64,000 nt of DNA, taken from contig CM059584.1 in assembly GCA_030407085.1 (NCBI GenBank), positions 59,783,501-59,847,500 of the forward strand. The letters are read 5' to 3'. Shown here piece after piece: positions 33,210 to 45,508 of this stretch. This DNA is from Trichopria drosophilae (lineage: Eukaryota > Arthropoda > Insecta > Hymenoptera > Diapriidae). A model generated the notes under the pieces. It worked only from the letters and a program-made list of their open reading frames with translations, searched no databases and had not been told where the DNA came from. Every line of letters starts with the position of its first letter. Positions within the stretch are counted from its first letter, which is position 1. Both the position numbers and the translations under genes were made by a program.

Positions 33210-33617
33210 TTGCGCGCCTCATCGACACATTCTGAAGACCAACCAGATGCCTCCGGTTTAATTTTTAAAAACGCGTCGATATACTCGGCGAAGAGATCAA
33301 TCAGTCAAAAATCGCTGGGGCGTAATCTCTCCAACGGTCGAAAAGAGAGTCATGCCGGCTTTGAATACAATGCGGAATCGAAGGTGAGTTCGACAAGGTC
33401 AACTTCGCCTTCTACCGCATTATTCGCATTTCCAGTATTATGGTTCTATGACGACGGCGACGATGATGATACTGCCGAGATAATTCGCGTATATAATTCC
33501 TCCATCGAGCGTTGCAAATACTCTGCAGCTCGAACCCGCAGGATCGTCAATGGAAAATTTTATTACCCAACGCTTGACCCGAAATTTGCGCGAGAATCGC
33601 GATTCGTTACTTACTAA
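33210..33617 (+). other. Unsupported 135-codon ORF
   Basis: An open frame with an acidic DDGDDDDTAEII stretch lies directly right of the BEL insertion. No recognised domain or neighbour supports it, but it is one of the few stretches here not explained by a repeat. It could be a fragment of unique host sequence. Confidence 0.15.
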
Positions 33618-33659
33618 GGTTAAATATTACTCACCTTCGTTATTCTAAGCGACACCACC

Positions 33660-34226
33660 GCCGCACAGAGGTCAATTTTTAAGTTCTTGATATTTTTTCT
33701 GACTAAAATACTTGCTGGAGGTCAAATCTCAACCAAACGGGACAAATTTTTTTTTTTTAAATATTCGTAATAGATTGCACGTTGATGGATCACTGTCCAA
33801 ATTTCGAAATCGGATGGCATACGCGATTAACGACCCCGAAAATCCCAGAGTAAATCGCTTGAAGCGATTTCGTTTAATTTTAAAAAAAACTTCCGCCATA
33901 GTGGATCCGCCATTTTTAATTTTCAAAATAGGTTATCAGATTCATAATCAGCTACCCCGGAAACCCAGAATAGTGTTATCACATAGAAAAAATAGAAATC
34001 AAATTGTGAAAATCGCGTTGTTTATAGAATTGTTCATATTAGGTGTTTATATAAATAATGAACATATGCAGTCCGATTTCGAAATTTCGGGGTGATCCAT
34101 CAATGTGCAATCCGTCACAAGTAATTTAAATTTTTTTTTTGTCCCGTTTGGTTGAAATTTGACATCCCGCAAGTATTTATGTCAAGAAAAAGTCAAGAAC
34201 TTGAAAATTAACCTCTGTGCGCCGCT
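33660..34226. mobile_element. Inverted-repeat element (MITE-like, about 0.57 kb)
   Basis: CGCACAGAGGTCAATTTTTA near 33665 is mirrored by TTAACCTCTGTGCG ending near 34223. The arms extend through AAGTTCTTGA and AACCAAACGGGA motifs. The central part contains GGATCCGCCATTTTTAATTT. A one-arm relative lies at 25655-25790. No transposase. Confidence 0.7.
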
Positions 34227-35993
34227 CTGCCGCTGCCACCGCCGTTGATGTCGCCATCGTCGTAGTACGAACACGTACCACGCGATACTTCGGATGGCAG
34301 CGAGCATCATCACGGTGTTGTAGATAAGCTTACGTATATGCCGCCTCCATTTTTGGCTTAAAAAAATTTTTTACATTTAAAGTCAGAACGTTTCAAGGAA
34401 AAACTGAGACTGCCTCTGTAGTACTGTTTGCAATGAAAAAGACTATATGATTTATAAAATTGAATTATTACGATAGGTTTTTTTTTGAAAATTAACAAAA
34501 TTAATTTGGTCTTAATCCGGGCTTATGACATACCAGGATGTTTATAAAAATTGTATTAGATGTTAAAATGCTATAGTTTGAAGATCTCTAAGGTCCGAAG
34601 TAATAGTCGCGGCTCAAACCGAAGCTTAGCTGAGCGGCTCAAGTACCGGAAGTAGCGTGTTCCAAAAGACATATGAAAAAATACTTATATAAGTGTGTCG
34701 AACCGAACCAATCCATGTATGTACACGTATACACGTATACCGACCTTTAAGTCGTAACAAGTTGCAGCCAGACGATTAAAAAATTCAAAATATTAAATTG
34801 GATATTCCGAAAAAATTGTGTTTTAGTAAAATTGTAAACGACAGATATGAGTAAACAAACAGAAGTAAGTGGTAAATATATGTACAAGGTTGTTGATGCA
34901 TCGTTGTATTGATGTATGGTTATATGTCTTAAATTAATTGCACTTGTCCATGAAAATTACTGTTTTTAATTTTTTTTTACCAAAGAATCAGAAAAATCAA
35001 CTAACAATCGATGTCTTTTTTAGCTGTGCATATTACTTTGAATTTTAATTCATGTGTGTAATGCTCTGCCAACAATAAATTAAACCTCTACGTCACAGTA
35101 GCATACATATATGTCACCTTATAAAATGGGTTTGTTATAAAGTTTATTTTATTAATATTTTACATTTTTAAAGTTATTTTATGATAAAATTATTATTCGT
35201 AATAAAATGTTCTGTTTACTGAAGGAATGCATTGAAATCCTTGAAGTAAATTGTAATAAAATGTTGAGGGTGATGCAGTCGTGAGGTTGATTTTGATTTA
35301 AAAAATTTTAATTTAAAAATGTGACATTTTACGTATACTACAACAGTGGCGTTAAAATTAAATAGTATAATGCAAAGAAAGTTTTCCAGCATTTTTGTTT
35401 CAAATAAATACTTTTATTTTACGGTTTCTCAGTTATTGGTCACTTTATGCGAAGGAAGTTTTCAGCATTGTTGTTTCAACTAAATGTTTTTAATTGTACG
35501 ATTTCTAAGTTGCTGACCAATTTGTGCAAAGAAAGACTTCCTGCATTTTTGTTTTGAATAAACATTTTTATTTCTACTATTTCTCAGTCGAAAGATTTAA
35601 TATCTGAAAATGTCCTTACGTAATGATGTAATTTAACATTTTAGTCCCTAATAATGAATTGTTTGACTGATATTTTTCTATGAAATAAGTTTTTAAATAT
35701 TTTTGTTACGAACTGTTATAAGTACATTTTCTTCAACATTGATTTATTGTAAGGTATTATAGTAATCACATTTTTAAGCCCTTCGTATGTCACCTTAACT
35801 TATAAATTTCTGTAATCAGAAATGCATTACAATGTGTAGTGTTTAAGTCATTCTTTCATTTTTAAATTCGTTATTTGACTTTGATAATTGGGATACAGTT
35901 TTTCTACAAAATTTTTTCAAAATATTTTCTAATGAAATTTCGGAAATAATTTTTTTAATAGATTTTGACAGCTCTTATATTTTTTATCTAAAG

Positions 35994-36391
35994 TCTTCCT
36001 TCGACACATGTTTTACCATATATACAAGATCTTAGATTCAAGATCTAGTTGCGAGAAGACTTTTAAGACCGACAGGCAATTTCAGATCCGAAACCTTCTT
36101 TCGTAGAGAATTGTACCAGCGATAAATGATTTAAGGTCTAAAATTTTGTTTCGAACAAAATGTTAACACCGATAAAATATTTTGGTTCTAAAACCTTCTT
36201 TCGACAAGACTTCTACCACCAATAAAAGATTTAAAATCTAATACCTTCTTTCAACATGCCTTTTACAATCAATAAAGTTTCACATCCAAACCTTCCTTCG
36301 ATTAAATATTGACAACTTCTACAAGATTTTAGATATAAAATCTTGTTTTGACCAACGTTTTATCAAGTATAAAAGATCTTAGATTCCACAT
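35994..36391 (+). repeat. 50-bp tandem array in left arm of giant foldback
   Basis: Eight consecutive units of 50 bp (one of 47) start with a CCTTCTTTCGA-like or TCTTGTTTCGA-like string and end with a TTTAA.TCTAAAA-like string. Divergence between units is high, but the spacing is regular. The inverted counterpart is at 36702-36836 plus 42748-43020, interrupted by BEL 2. Confidence 0.85.
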
Positions 36392-36394
36392 CTA

Positions 36395-36698
36395 CCCAGT
36401 AATCAAAAATGCATTCAGAAAAGATTCAATGCATTCATTTCATACGTTTGAATCCATTTTCTGTCCCTGACGAATCCATATGAATAGAAAAATAAATTTC
36501 CATAAAATTTTTAACGCTTATGAATTCGTTTATATCCAAAAATAATATGTACAAAAAAGAACTTGAATTCATTTGAATGCATATATAATATGTCGTAATG
36601 AACATATTAATTATGAACCCATGCGAATGCAAATGGATTCAAACGTATGAAATAAATGCATTTGAATCTTTTCTGAATGCATTTTCGATTGCTGGGTG
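36395..36698. repeat. Inner inverted repeat (possible nested MITE) at foldback centre
   Basis: CCCAGTAATCAAAAATGCAT at 36395 mirrors ...GATTGCTGGG ending at 36698. The arms contain CATACGTTTGAATCCATTT. A 65-codon frame inside is not supported as a gene. It may be a separate CCCAG-ended MITE or simply the loop-proximal arms. Confidence 0.6.
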
Positions 36699-36836
36699 GA
36701 TGTGGAATCTAAGATCTTGTATACTTGATAAAACATTGGTAAAAACAAGATTTTATATCTAAAATCTTGTAGAAGTTGTCAAAGTTTAATCGAAGGAAGG
36801 TTTTGGATGTGAAACTCTATTGATTGTAAAAGGCAT

Positions 36837-37035
36837 TGTTCATGGATGCACTACCCCTTTTTTTGCTTTCGGGTGGCTGCAGTCCCACTGCGGGTTTTGC
36901 TGGTCTCAAGGAGGTTGAATAGTGAGTAAAATCCCAATTAAACTTAAACTATAATTTTTTCCAATTGTTGGTACACTTATTTGCACCCACCTGAACAAGT
37001 ACGAACGGCGACAATGCTTAAGTAGTCTTTATATT
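36837..37035 (-). repeat. 3' LTR remnant of BEL element 2
   Basis: TGTTCATGGATGCACTACCC start. It matches 42101-42297 closely, then stops where integrase sequence begins at about 37036. Confidence 0.85.
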
Positions 37036-37504
37036 GTGGCTCTAGTACACGCTTGAGGTGGAGTTTCACGGAGCGCACTCCAGGCTCCCACAGCCCACAG
37101 AAATGGGGAGCTGCAGGCGGGATGAAGCTCCATTCGACTCCCTCCTCAGCGACACAAACGCGAAGCTTATCCGACTCGATTGCTGCGCGGTAAGCAAAGC
37201 GCAGTTCCTTATCGGCCCCAACAAAATTTTTTGATCCACAGTCGCTGTGGACGACCCTAGGTAGACCACGCTTCGAATAAAATCGCTGAAACGCCGCAAG
37301 CAATGCTGGAGTTGAGTAACTGGAGACGACCTCTAAATGAACCGCACGTGATGCCATGCATACAGAAAGCGCTATGTATGCTGATTGCAACCGGTGACCG
37401 CGACCGCCCGCCAAGCGCACCTTGACGGGGCCTGCGTAATCAACGCCACATTCAGAGAAGGCGCGAATGGGGCGCGTGATTCGAGCCGGGGGCAATGAAC
37501 CCAT
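36977..37504 (-). pseudogene. BEL element 2 integrase core fused to LTR
   Basis: A 175-residue frame with CGVDYAGPVKVRLAGG (first D), VVHSDCGSKNFVGADKEL (second D) and CGLWEPGVRSVKLHLKRV (E). After RVLEPQ the sequence switches directly into LTR-encoded residues, showing the deletion join at about 37036. An in-frame stop at about 37529 parts it from the upstream pol segment. Confidence 0.85.
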
Positions 37505-37528
37505 TAGTTGAGCTGGAGCCTCAGCTCG

Positions 37529-38119
37529 TTAACGAGCACAGGCGACACAGTGCTCAATTACAGACTGCACAGTTTTTCGTGCATGCAAAGCCCGCACATG
37601 CTGTCGCATGGTGCTTAGCGTTAACGTGATACCGCCATGTAGACAGCGAATGTGCGCATGGGTTGCCAAAAGACGGGATACATGGCCCGAGGGCAGAATG
37701 ACGGGGTGTTTTTTATCGAAATTGAGGTTGGCCTGTTGGAGTCGACCGCCGACTCGAAGCAAACCGTCGACGTCTAAGAACGGATACAACCTTCGTAGTT
37801 GGCTGCGTTTAGGGAGGTACTGGTTGGGCTGCAAATGGCGTGACCCATCATAATCATGCTGATTGGCTGTAAGTATAGCAAACTCTTGCGCGAATGCTTT
37901 GGCCTGAAGTAGAGAGTACAGTCGCTCCGCCACACGCGTTAGGACACGCACACGCGGTTGAGAATGTTCTTTTACGTCCAAAGAGGCTCTCCATCGTGGT
38001 GACATCTGCAGCACTCGAGTGCTACAAGTAGTGTCAGGAAGTCGCGTATGGATTTCGGCAGCACGGTTTGCCACAAACGTCTTCCATTGTGATGATTGGC
38101 CACGTAACCAATCCAGCAC
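37529..38119 (-). pseudogene. BEL element 2 RNase H end and integrase zinc module
   Basis: A 196-residue frame. It starts near the end of RNase H (WLRGQSSQWKTFVANRAAEI) and contains RRLYPFLDVDGLLRVGGRL and the HHCC module (LHGGITLTLSTMRQHVRALH, HCVACAR). It ends in TAA in the same register as the integrase core. The RNase H catalytic part between 38120 and 38426 is in broken frames. Confidence 0.82.
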
Positions 38120-38426
38120 AATGGTGGCGTCTGTCCAAGGTTGAACCGCGCAGCTCGAAAACGCTGGGACCTGTTGAACTTAACCCAGTAGCCGGGCGAG
38201 GAGCACAGAACCAGAAAACTCGAGACGTGGCGTGGTCAGTTCTTTGAGCGATGCCACACGAGTCTTGGCTGTCAACAACATCGTGTTACAGTGACCGAGG
38301 GCATCGACCGCTCGCAGGTATACGACGGCTGCATAAGCCTTCGAAGAGGCGTCCAAAAAGCCGTGATGTTCAATTTCGATTGAGAGAGTACTGCCTAACC
38401 ATCGTGGAATAGAAAGTTAGGTAAGA

Positions 38427-40424
38427 CTAGGGAGCGCGTCCGCTGACGACTGACTGAACTACGACGACGGGTGCAATCCAACCAAGAGGATCGAAGATTC
38501 GCGCGATTTGCGAGAGCACCTGTCGCTTAGTAAGAACAGGGGATGTGACCGGATTTGAGACAAATGTGTATGAGTCGGTAGCTGGCTGCCATGACACGCC
38601 GAGAATTTTGACCTTGTCGTCAGATTGCAGTGCCTTGTCGCACGCCACTCCGATGTTGGCGTCATCAATATCGGCGAGTAAGGGAGCGGCGTTACTCACC
38701 CATTTTCGCAAGGAGAAGTGTCCTTTACCTAAAAGAGACACGAGTTCGTCTCGAATGCGCTTGGCTTCATCGATAGAGTCAGCGCCAAATATGGCGTCAT
38801 CGACGAAGAAATTATTGAGGAGGATCGACTTCCCAGCTGGGAAGTAGTCCCCTTCATCCTTTGCAAGTTGACGGAGTACGCGGAGCGCCAGGAATGGTGC
38901 GCTAGCAGTCCCATACGTAACTGTAAGCAATTGGTATTGGGTCACTGCATCTTCGGGTGACGGGCGCCATAGAATTCGCTGGAAGTCTACGTCTCGCTCA
39001 TCAATTCGGATTTGCCTGTACATCTTTTCGATGTCTGCAGCGTACACAAACCGATGAGTACGCCACTGCATGTGTAGCTGCGGCAAGTCGGATTGAAGCG
39101 CAGGACCCGTATGCTGAAAATCATTCAGCGACATTCCGTTGGGCGACAGCGATGACGCGTTAAAGACTATGCGTGTCTTAGTAGTGACGCTGTCAGTTTT
39201 GATCACCGGATGGTGTGGTAGATACACCACCGGTGTAGAGAGAGTATGCGTAGGTGCGATGCGCATATGTCCCTGACGCTCATACTCAGACATGAACTGT
39301 CCATATGCATCGCGCTCGTGCGGCCGAGCCTTTAGGCGGCGCTCGATCGACTGGAGACATTGTAATGCGCGAGGATAAGTGTTTCGAAGGTCATCGGATG
39401 GCGGCTGTCGAAAGGGGATGCGGACCACGTATCTTCCATCCGCGAGTCGCGAGTGCGTATCCCGAAAGTGCTGTTCGCACCTTTCGTTGTCCTCTGTGAC
39501 CGGACGAAAGGTCGAGACCTCTTCGGTCTCCCAAAACCGCGTAATCGCATTGTTCAACGAGTCATGACCTTGCGCATGATGAGCATGTACTGAGACGGAA
39601 GGGAACCGAGATGAGGTATGAGATGCGCCACATGCGCCCGAAATTACCCATCCGAAAATGGTGTTCATTGCCACCGGCTCATTAGGTTTCCCGCGTATGA
39701 GACCGTCCCGCATAGCGTACGCGTAGATGTCGGCTCCAATTATCAACTGTATCGGCGTGTCATCCGTGGGACAGCAATCTGCCCAAGTAAGATTGCGCAA
39801 ATGGGGCCAGTGGGCAACCGGAGCTCGGAAGTTCGGCACGTAGGTGGTGAGCGACGGTAAAATTAGCGCATCAGTGGACAAAGACACTTCGGAATTGTGT
39901 ACTGAACTAATTGAAATTCGCACAATTTTATTTACGCGTTCTGACGTGCAGTTTCCGAGCCCGCTCACTACCACTGATGTCGGATAGTGTTTAGTTCTGA
40001 GCGCGTTCGCGACTTCCTTAGAAATGTATGTGTGCATCGATCCGTTATCGAGTAATGCTCGAAGTTTCACCACTCGCTGCGAGGGAGCAGTGACAAGGAC
40101 CCAGGCAGTCGCAAGTACGACATCAGCGGGGGAACGCGGCGTACTTAAGTGTGACTGAACATAATTTAGATCAATATTCGTAGTGCGGTCGTGTGATGCA
40201 CCCGCAGCTGCGCTACTTGACTGATCGTCAGTCCCACGCTTCTGTGTATGCAGAAGCGTGTGATGACGAGCGTTACATTTCGAACATGTACGTTTACTCA
40301 AACATGAACCCGTTTTATGGTACATCGATAGGCAATTTTGGCATGCGTCATTTTGCTTTACTAAATCCCACCGTTGTGAGATTGATAATCCGTTAAACTT
40401 TTGACATTTGAATAACGGATGCAC
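38427..40424 (-). pseudogene. BEL element 2 knuckles, protease and reverse transcriptase
   Basis: A 665-residue open frame. It begins in the zinc-knuckle region (CQNCLSMYHKTGSCLSKRTC). A retropepsin-like site follows (KLRALLDNGSMHTYIS) with GADIYAYAMRDGLIRG. The RT has HPVIKTDSVTTKTRIVFNAS, AADIEKMYRQIRI (first D), YGTASAPFLALRVLRQLAKD and the catalytic NFFVDDAIFGA. It ends after the thumb at a frame break near 38430. It overlaps the gag frame out of register, so translation from gag is interrupted at about 40440-40500. Confidence 0.87.
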
Positions 40425-41488
40425 TTCGGTGCATGCAATGCATTTCGATTCTTTAGAGCTCTTCGTTTGAGCATGATGCGTTTGAGCGCGAGAGGCATTT
40501 TTGTGGGCTTATTGCGCGGTTTTGCATTGGTCGTTCGTGGCGTCTTGTCAACATTCGAAGATGCTTCAAGAGCACAAATCCGTGATTCTAGAAATGCATT
40601 ATGTTCGTATGTAGCAAATACGTCCTTCTTGAAGGACAACTCCCACGCCTCTCGTGTTCCACGATCTAAACATTGCGTAACGAGATAAACTAACGTATCG
40701 TCGGCCACCGGGCGGCCCATCTTTTCAAGCGCGTCAACCGATTCCTGTAACGTATCTAATAATTTTCGCAACTCTTTCGACGATCCTTCGCGAGCAACTG
40801 ATTTTAAAGAAAATAGCTTACCGAGCTGCAAATTTAGCAAGCGACGTTTATTTTCGTAGCGATCCACCAGCACTTTCCAGGCGATATCAAAATTAGTGGC
40901 AGTAATGGCAATATTCTTTAACAGCGAGGCCGCCTCGCTTTCAACGCACGACTTTAAATAATAAAGCTGTTCAAATGAATTGATTGACGTGTCGTCAATT
41001 ATAAGCACCTGAAAGTGGTCGCGGAACGCCACCCAATCAAGAAAATTTCCAGAAAATTGAGGCAGTTTTAACGCAGGTACTTGCGTACGCCGATGTCTGT
41101 TGTCGGTAACTGGAAGAACTGGAGCGCTGACGTTCGTTGGTGTCGATGCGATCGGTTGAGCCATGTTAATCATCCTTGACAGGCCGGCGACAGTGTCCAA
41201 ATACATTTCTTCGGAGACGGCCAGAAACTTTTCCACAAAGTATTCGTGCATTGCGCACGAAGGGAGAGACTCGTAGGGTGCCATGTCTTCATCACGAGTC
41301 ACCACTTTGTTCCATGCGGACTCAATGTAAGAGAGGCGCGAGCGCGCCTGATCAATCGTGATGGTGGGCGAACGAAGCAACTCAGCTGCTCGAATAACGG
41401 ATGCAAATGTTTTCCGTTGCAATTCCACGAGTTGAATAAACTCATGATAATCGTCATGGGCGTCTGATTGACTGCGATTTTTTGGCAT
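40361..41488 (-). pseudogene. BEL element 2 gag
   Basis: A 375-residue frame starting MPKNRSQSDAHDDYHEFIQL. A helical N-terminal part is followed by the DUF1759-like core (LKLPQFSGNFLDWVAFRDHF; YYLKSCVESEAASLLKNIAI). The last 60 residues are out of register with the zinc-knuckle frame, so a frameshift lies near 40500. The N-terminus aligns with the gag fragment of BEL element 3 at 17215, placing both in one lineage. Confidence 0.85.
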
Positions 41489-42079
41489 GTTGAATGACGT
41501 AGCAGTCCGCCAAATATTGTCTGCGCATGACTTCTGAATTTCTTCGCGAAATTCAATTTGACAGGAGAGTGTCGCTCATGCACCGACGGATGCCTAGACT
41601 TGAGGCGCGTGTAGTGAGAGGGGTCTTGTACCGGCCCTCCTGCTGACGTCACCGTAAGTGTCTCCAACCCGCGTAAGACGGGGAGACGTGGTGTCAATGC
41701 AACGAGACGGGAAAGGAGGGAGTACCGTGGTACTCCTACCTCCTTCTTGCTGCCGTCACCGATAGGCGATGGAGCGCGCGTGTGTAAGTGCTAGAGGCAC
41801 GAACGAAATTTGATCGAGCAAATTCGCTCGCGGCCGAAAGTGGCCGAATGCGTGATAGAAATTTTGAAGACGACTGACGGAGACTCCCGAACGCTTAAGA
41901 AAGCTCGTGCAGTAATAATATACGCGGTGCATTCAAATGAATATTTTCAAACACTCCCGATGCACTTCTGTCTCTTTTTTTTTAATTGTCCTTGAAAATC
42001 TTTAAAGAAAATAAAGCGTCATTCGAAACTTTGAGTACTTATCCACTTTTTCACTCACTTTTTAACTGTACTCGCGAGA

Positions 42080-42098
42080 AATCCTGGCAGAATCGCCA
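42080..42098 (-). other. Primer-binding site of BEL element 2 (tRNA-Arg-like)
   Basis: On -, TGGCGATTCTGCCAGGATT lies two bases from the 5' LTR and differs by one base from the site of BEL element 3. Confidence 0.7.
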
Positions 42099-42100
42099 AA

Positions 42101-42747
42101 TGTTCGTGGATGCACTACCCCTTTTTTTGCTTTCGGGTGGCTGCAGTCCCACTGCGGGTTTTGCTGGTCTCAAGGAGGTTGAATAGTGAGTAAAATCCCA
42201 ATTAAACTTAAACTATAATTTATTTCAATTGTTGGTACACTTATTTGCACCCGCGTGAACAAGTACGAACGGCGACGATGCTTAAGTAATCTTTATATAA
42301 GGACGCGTGTTCCGTTCTGAAATGGACGCACGTGTTGCACGCGAATCGAGTCCAAAGTTGCACGAAATTGAGCGTGTACTGTTCGCGAATTTTTCCAGAC
42401 TTTAGCGCGACGAGACTGGACGTTCGACCGATTCTCGGTCCACGGAAAATCAGGATAATGCGTGAGAGTAATTCGCGTAAGATTCGGGAAAAAGACTGCA
42501 CGCGACGCACGTGTCTTAACGAAAATTTTCCATCTGACCGGAAATCTCCAGGACCTCTCCAGGAAAACGCCGTGGTTACGCCGCCGGCGGCCTTGATAAG
42601 AAACTAATTTCCTGGAGAAGTCCGCGAATTTCAAATTTGCGTATGTCTCCAAATTTTCAATACGCGCGCAGCAGATACGGCAATTCGAAATGACAGCGCG
42701 GGCGCAAAGATGGCGCGACGATGTCAAAGTTTGCATATACGCGAACA
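42101..42747 (-). repeat. 5' LTR of BEL element 2
   Basis: 647 bp, begins TGTTCGTGGATGC and ends CGCGAACA. It contains the full sequence of which the 3' LTR remnant keeps about 0.2 kb. Open frames inside (such as 42293-42748) are not genes. Confidence 0.85.
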
Positions 42748-43020
42748 CGCATGTTGAAAGGAGGTATTAAATCTTAAAACTTTTATTGGTGGTAGAAGTC
42801 TTGTCGAAAGAAGGTTTTAGAACCAAAATATTTCATCGGTGTTAACATTTTGTTCGAAACAAAGTTTTAGACCTTAAATCATTTATCGCTGGTACAATTC
42901 TCTACGAAAGAAGGTTTCGGATCTGAAATTGCCTGTCGGTCTTAAAAGTCTTCTCGCAACTAGATCTTGAATCTAAGATCTTGTATATATGGTAAAACAT
43001 GTGTCGAAGGAAGACTTTAG
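42748..43020 (-). repeat. 50-bp tandem array, right arm of giant foldback (distal part)
   Basis: Inverted counterpart of 35994-36260. The remaining units (36702-36836) lie on the other side of BEL 2. Confidence 0.8.
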
Positions 43021-44352
43021 ATAAAAAATATAAGAGTTGTCAAAATCTATTAAAAAAATTATTTCCGAAATTTCATTAGAAAATATTTTGAAAAAATTTT
43101 GTAGAAAAACTGTATCCCAATTATCAAAGTCAAATAACGAATTTAAAAATGAAAGAATGACTTAAACACTACACATTGTAATGCATTTCTGATTACAGAA
43201 ATTTATAAGTTAAGGTGACATATGAAGGGCTTAAAAATGTGATTACTATAATACCTTACAATAAATCAATGTTGAAGAAAATGTACTTATAACAGTTCGT
43301 AACAAAAATATTTAAAAACATATTTCATAGAAAAATATCAGTCAAACAATTCATTATTAGGGACTAAAATGTTAAATTACATCATTACGTAAGGACATTT
43401 TCAGATATTAAATCTTTCGACTGAGAAATAGTAGAAATAAAAATGTTTATTCAAAACAAAAATGCAGGAAGTCTTTCTTTGCACAAATTGGTCAGCAACT
43501 TAGAAATCGTACAATTAAAAACATTTAGTTGAAACAACAATGCTGAAAACTTCCTTCGCATAAAGTGACCAATAACTGAGAAACCGTAAAATAAAAGTAT
43601 TTATTTGAAACAAAAATGCTGGAAAACTTTCTTTGCATTATACTATTTAATTTTAACGCCACTGTTGTAGTATACGTAAAATGTCACCCTCAACATTTTA
43701 TTACAATTTACTTCAAGGATTTCAATGCATTCCTTCAGTAAACAGAACATTTTATTACGAATAATTATTTTATCATAAAATAACTTTAAAAATGTAAAAT
43801 ATTAATAAAATAAACTTTATAACAAACTCATTTCATAAGGTGAAATATATGTATGCTACTGTGACGTAGAGGTTTAATTTATTGTTGGCAGAGCATTACA
43901 CACATGAATTAAAGTTCAAAGTAATATGCACAGCCAAAAAAGACATCGATTGTTAGGTGATTTTTCTGATTCTTTGGTAAAAAGAAATTAAAAACAGTAA
44001 TTTTCATGGACAAGTGCAATTAATTTAAGACATATAACCATACATCAATACAACGATGCATCAACAAACTTGTACATATATTTACCACTTACTTCTGTTT
44101 GTTTACTCATATCTGTCGTTTACAATTTTACTAAAACACAATTTTTTCGGAATATCCAATTTAATATTTTGAATTTTTAAATCGTTTGGCTGCGACTTGT
44201 TACGACTTAAAGGTCGGTATACGTGTACATACATGGATTGGTTCGGTTCGATACACTTATATAAGTATTTTTTCATATGTCTTTTGGAACACGCTACTTC
44301 CGGTACTTGAGCCGCTCAGCTAAGCTTCGGCTTGAGCCGCGACTATTACTTC

Positions 44353-44702
44353 AAACCGAAATATTTCTAACACCCTGCGTGTAATCACTTGGATTTCCAA
44401 ACGCTGGGCTTTGTTAAAACATCTATAATCTCAACTAGTAATAATATTAACAACAAAAATGAAAAAAGATAAAAGATAAAAATAAAAAATATAACAAAAA
44501 ATAAAAAAATAAAAAAAATAATAACGACATTCATAATTATAAGACTAACAAACTTATATTATACTACAATTTCGATTTAACAGTTTTTTGGAATAAACTG
44601 GTATATGAATGTGATTGGTTAGCATGCAATTAAAATAAATCTAAAAAAATTACGTTATTGCAAAAATGAAGATAAACATGCAAAATAAATATCTGGACAA
44701 AA
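44353..44702. other. A-rich spacer
   Basis: Between the foldback terminus and the LINE tail. It contains an A/TAA-rich tract at about 44450-44525 and no gene. Confidence 0.45.
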
Positions 44703-44958
44703 ATATAGTAAGTAGTAGTAAGTAGTAAATCATTTATTTTGGCTCGAGATAGACACCTCTTAGCCAACCAAACAAAATACATAGGATTAAAAGTACAAAG
44801 AAATCAAGAAAAGGAAATACAAAACAAATACTAATGCCGCAGTCGACGCACAATATTATATGTAGAATTAATAGAATAGACAGATATATGTAGGCCGCAA
44901 TGAGTTACAAATTAATGCTAATAACAAAATAATAATAAAATCCCGTAAATATTACAAG

Positions 44959-45493
44959 TCATTCTAGTTTCGGCAGGACCTGACGCTTATCCTTATCAGC
45001 ATTTAATAAAAAAGTGTACAACTTATTTTTAAAGACTTCATTCGACATAGTACAGGGTATAGAACTAGGTAGGATATTCCATAACCTAGATGAAGTAATT
45101 ATAAACGAATTCGAATAGGTTTTATTTCGAAATAGCGGAATACGAAGTACATTATGACCCAGTCTCAACGTAATCGGTGTGCGCGTCTCTCTCCATATAT
45201 ATTTACAATACAAATAATCAGGTTTTTTTGATAGCCAGTATTTGGTGTGTTAGTGATCCAATTATATGAAGTCTACGGCTGGCGCTAGTCAGCCAGCCTA
45301 GCTGATGTCTGTAGGAACTAATGTGATTGTATCTTCTGAGGCCGAAAATAAATCTGATGCAAGCATTATACATTCTTTCAACTCTCAAACTCATGACGGA
45401 ATCGAGGTCATTATAAACAGCCGCACAATAATCGAGTTTCGGTATTATGAGTGTCTGACATAATTGGATCTTGAGCGGCCTCGATAAAGCCAT
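44959..45493 (-). pseudogene. LINE 3 ORF2 C-terminal domain
   Basis: Two frames: 45493-45218 (MALSRPLKIQLCQTLIIPKL, DYCAAVYND, then RMYNACIRFIFGLRRYNHIS) and 45213-44959 (LRIPLFRNKTYSNSFIITSS, RLWNILP). This is the post-RT region typical of CR1-type ORF2, with the terminal RLWN-LP motif. A stop separates it from RT in the same register, and a frameshift near 45215 splits it. Confidence 0.82.
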
Positions 45494-45508
45494 GGAATTT
45501 TGTCTGAG

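Larger units (their letters stand above)
36837..42747 (-). mobile_element. BEL/Pao retrotransposon 2, internally deleted
   Basis: A 5911-bp element on - flanked by GGCAT (36832-36836) and CGCAT (42748-42752), a 4-5-bp target duplication. The uninterrupted opposite arm of the foldback shows the same site unsplit, confirming the insertion. The right (5') LTR is full length, but the left (3') LTR keeps only about 0.2 kb and is fused to integrase, so the polypurine tract, the LTR remainder and the integrase C-terminus are gone. Coding frames are also broken. Confidence 0.9.
34597..44352. mobile_element. Giant foldback element with tandem-repeat arms, split by BEL 2
   Basis: GAAGTAATAGTCGCGGCTCA at 34597 is mirrored at the right end (44352). 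The arms match through the long segment ACAGATATGAGTAAACAAAC, ATGCATCGTTGTATTGATGT and the 50-bp array. After removing BEL 2 (36837-42747) the element is about 3.85 kb with arms of about 1.8 kb and a small centre. The right arm lacks about 70 bp present in the left near 35270-35345. No transposase frame is seen. Architecture recalls Drosophila FB or Galileo foldbacks, whose long TIRs hold tandem repeats; relationship is inferred from structure only. Confidence 0.85.

Noticed and set aside
35994..36391. Regular 50-bp spacing considered as a CRISPR or binding-site array
   Set aside because: Units diverge over their whole length and are mirrored in the other foldback arm.
42293..42748. 151-codon ORF
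   Set aside because: Lies wholly in the 5' LTR of BEL element 2.
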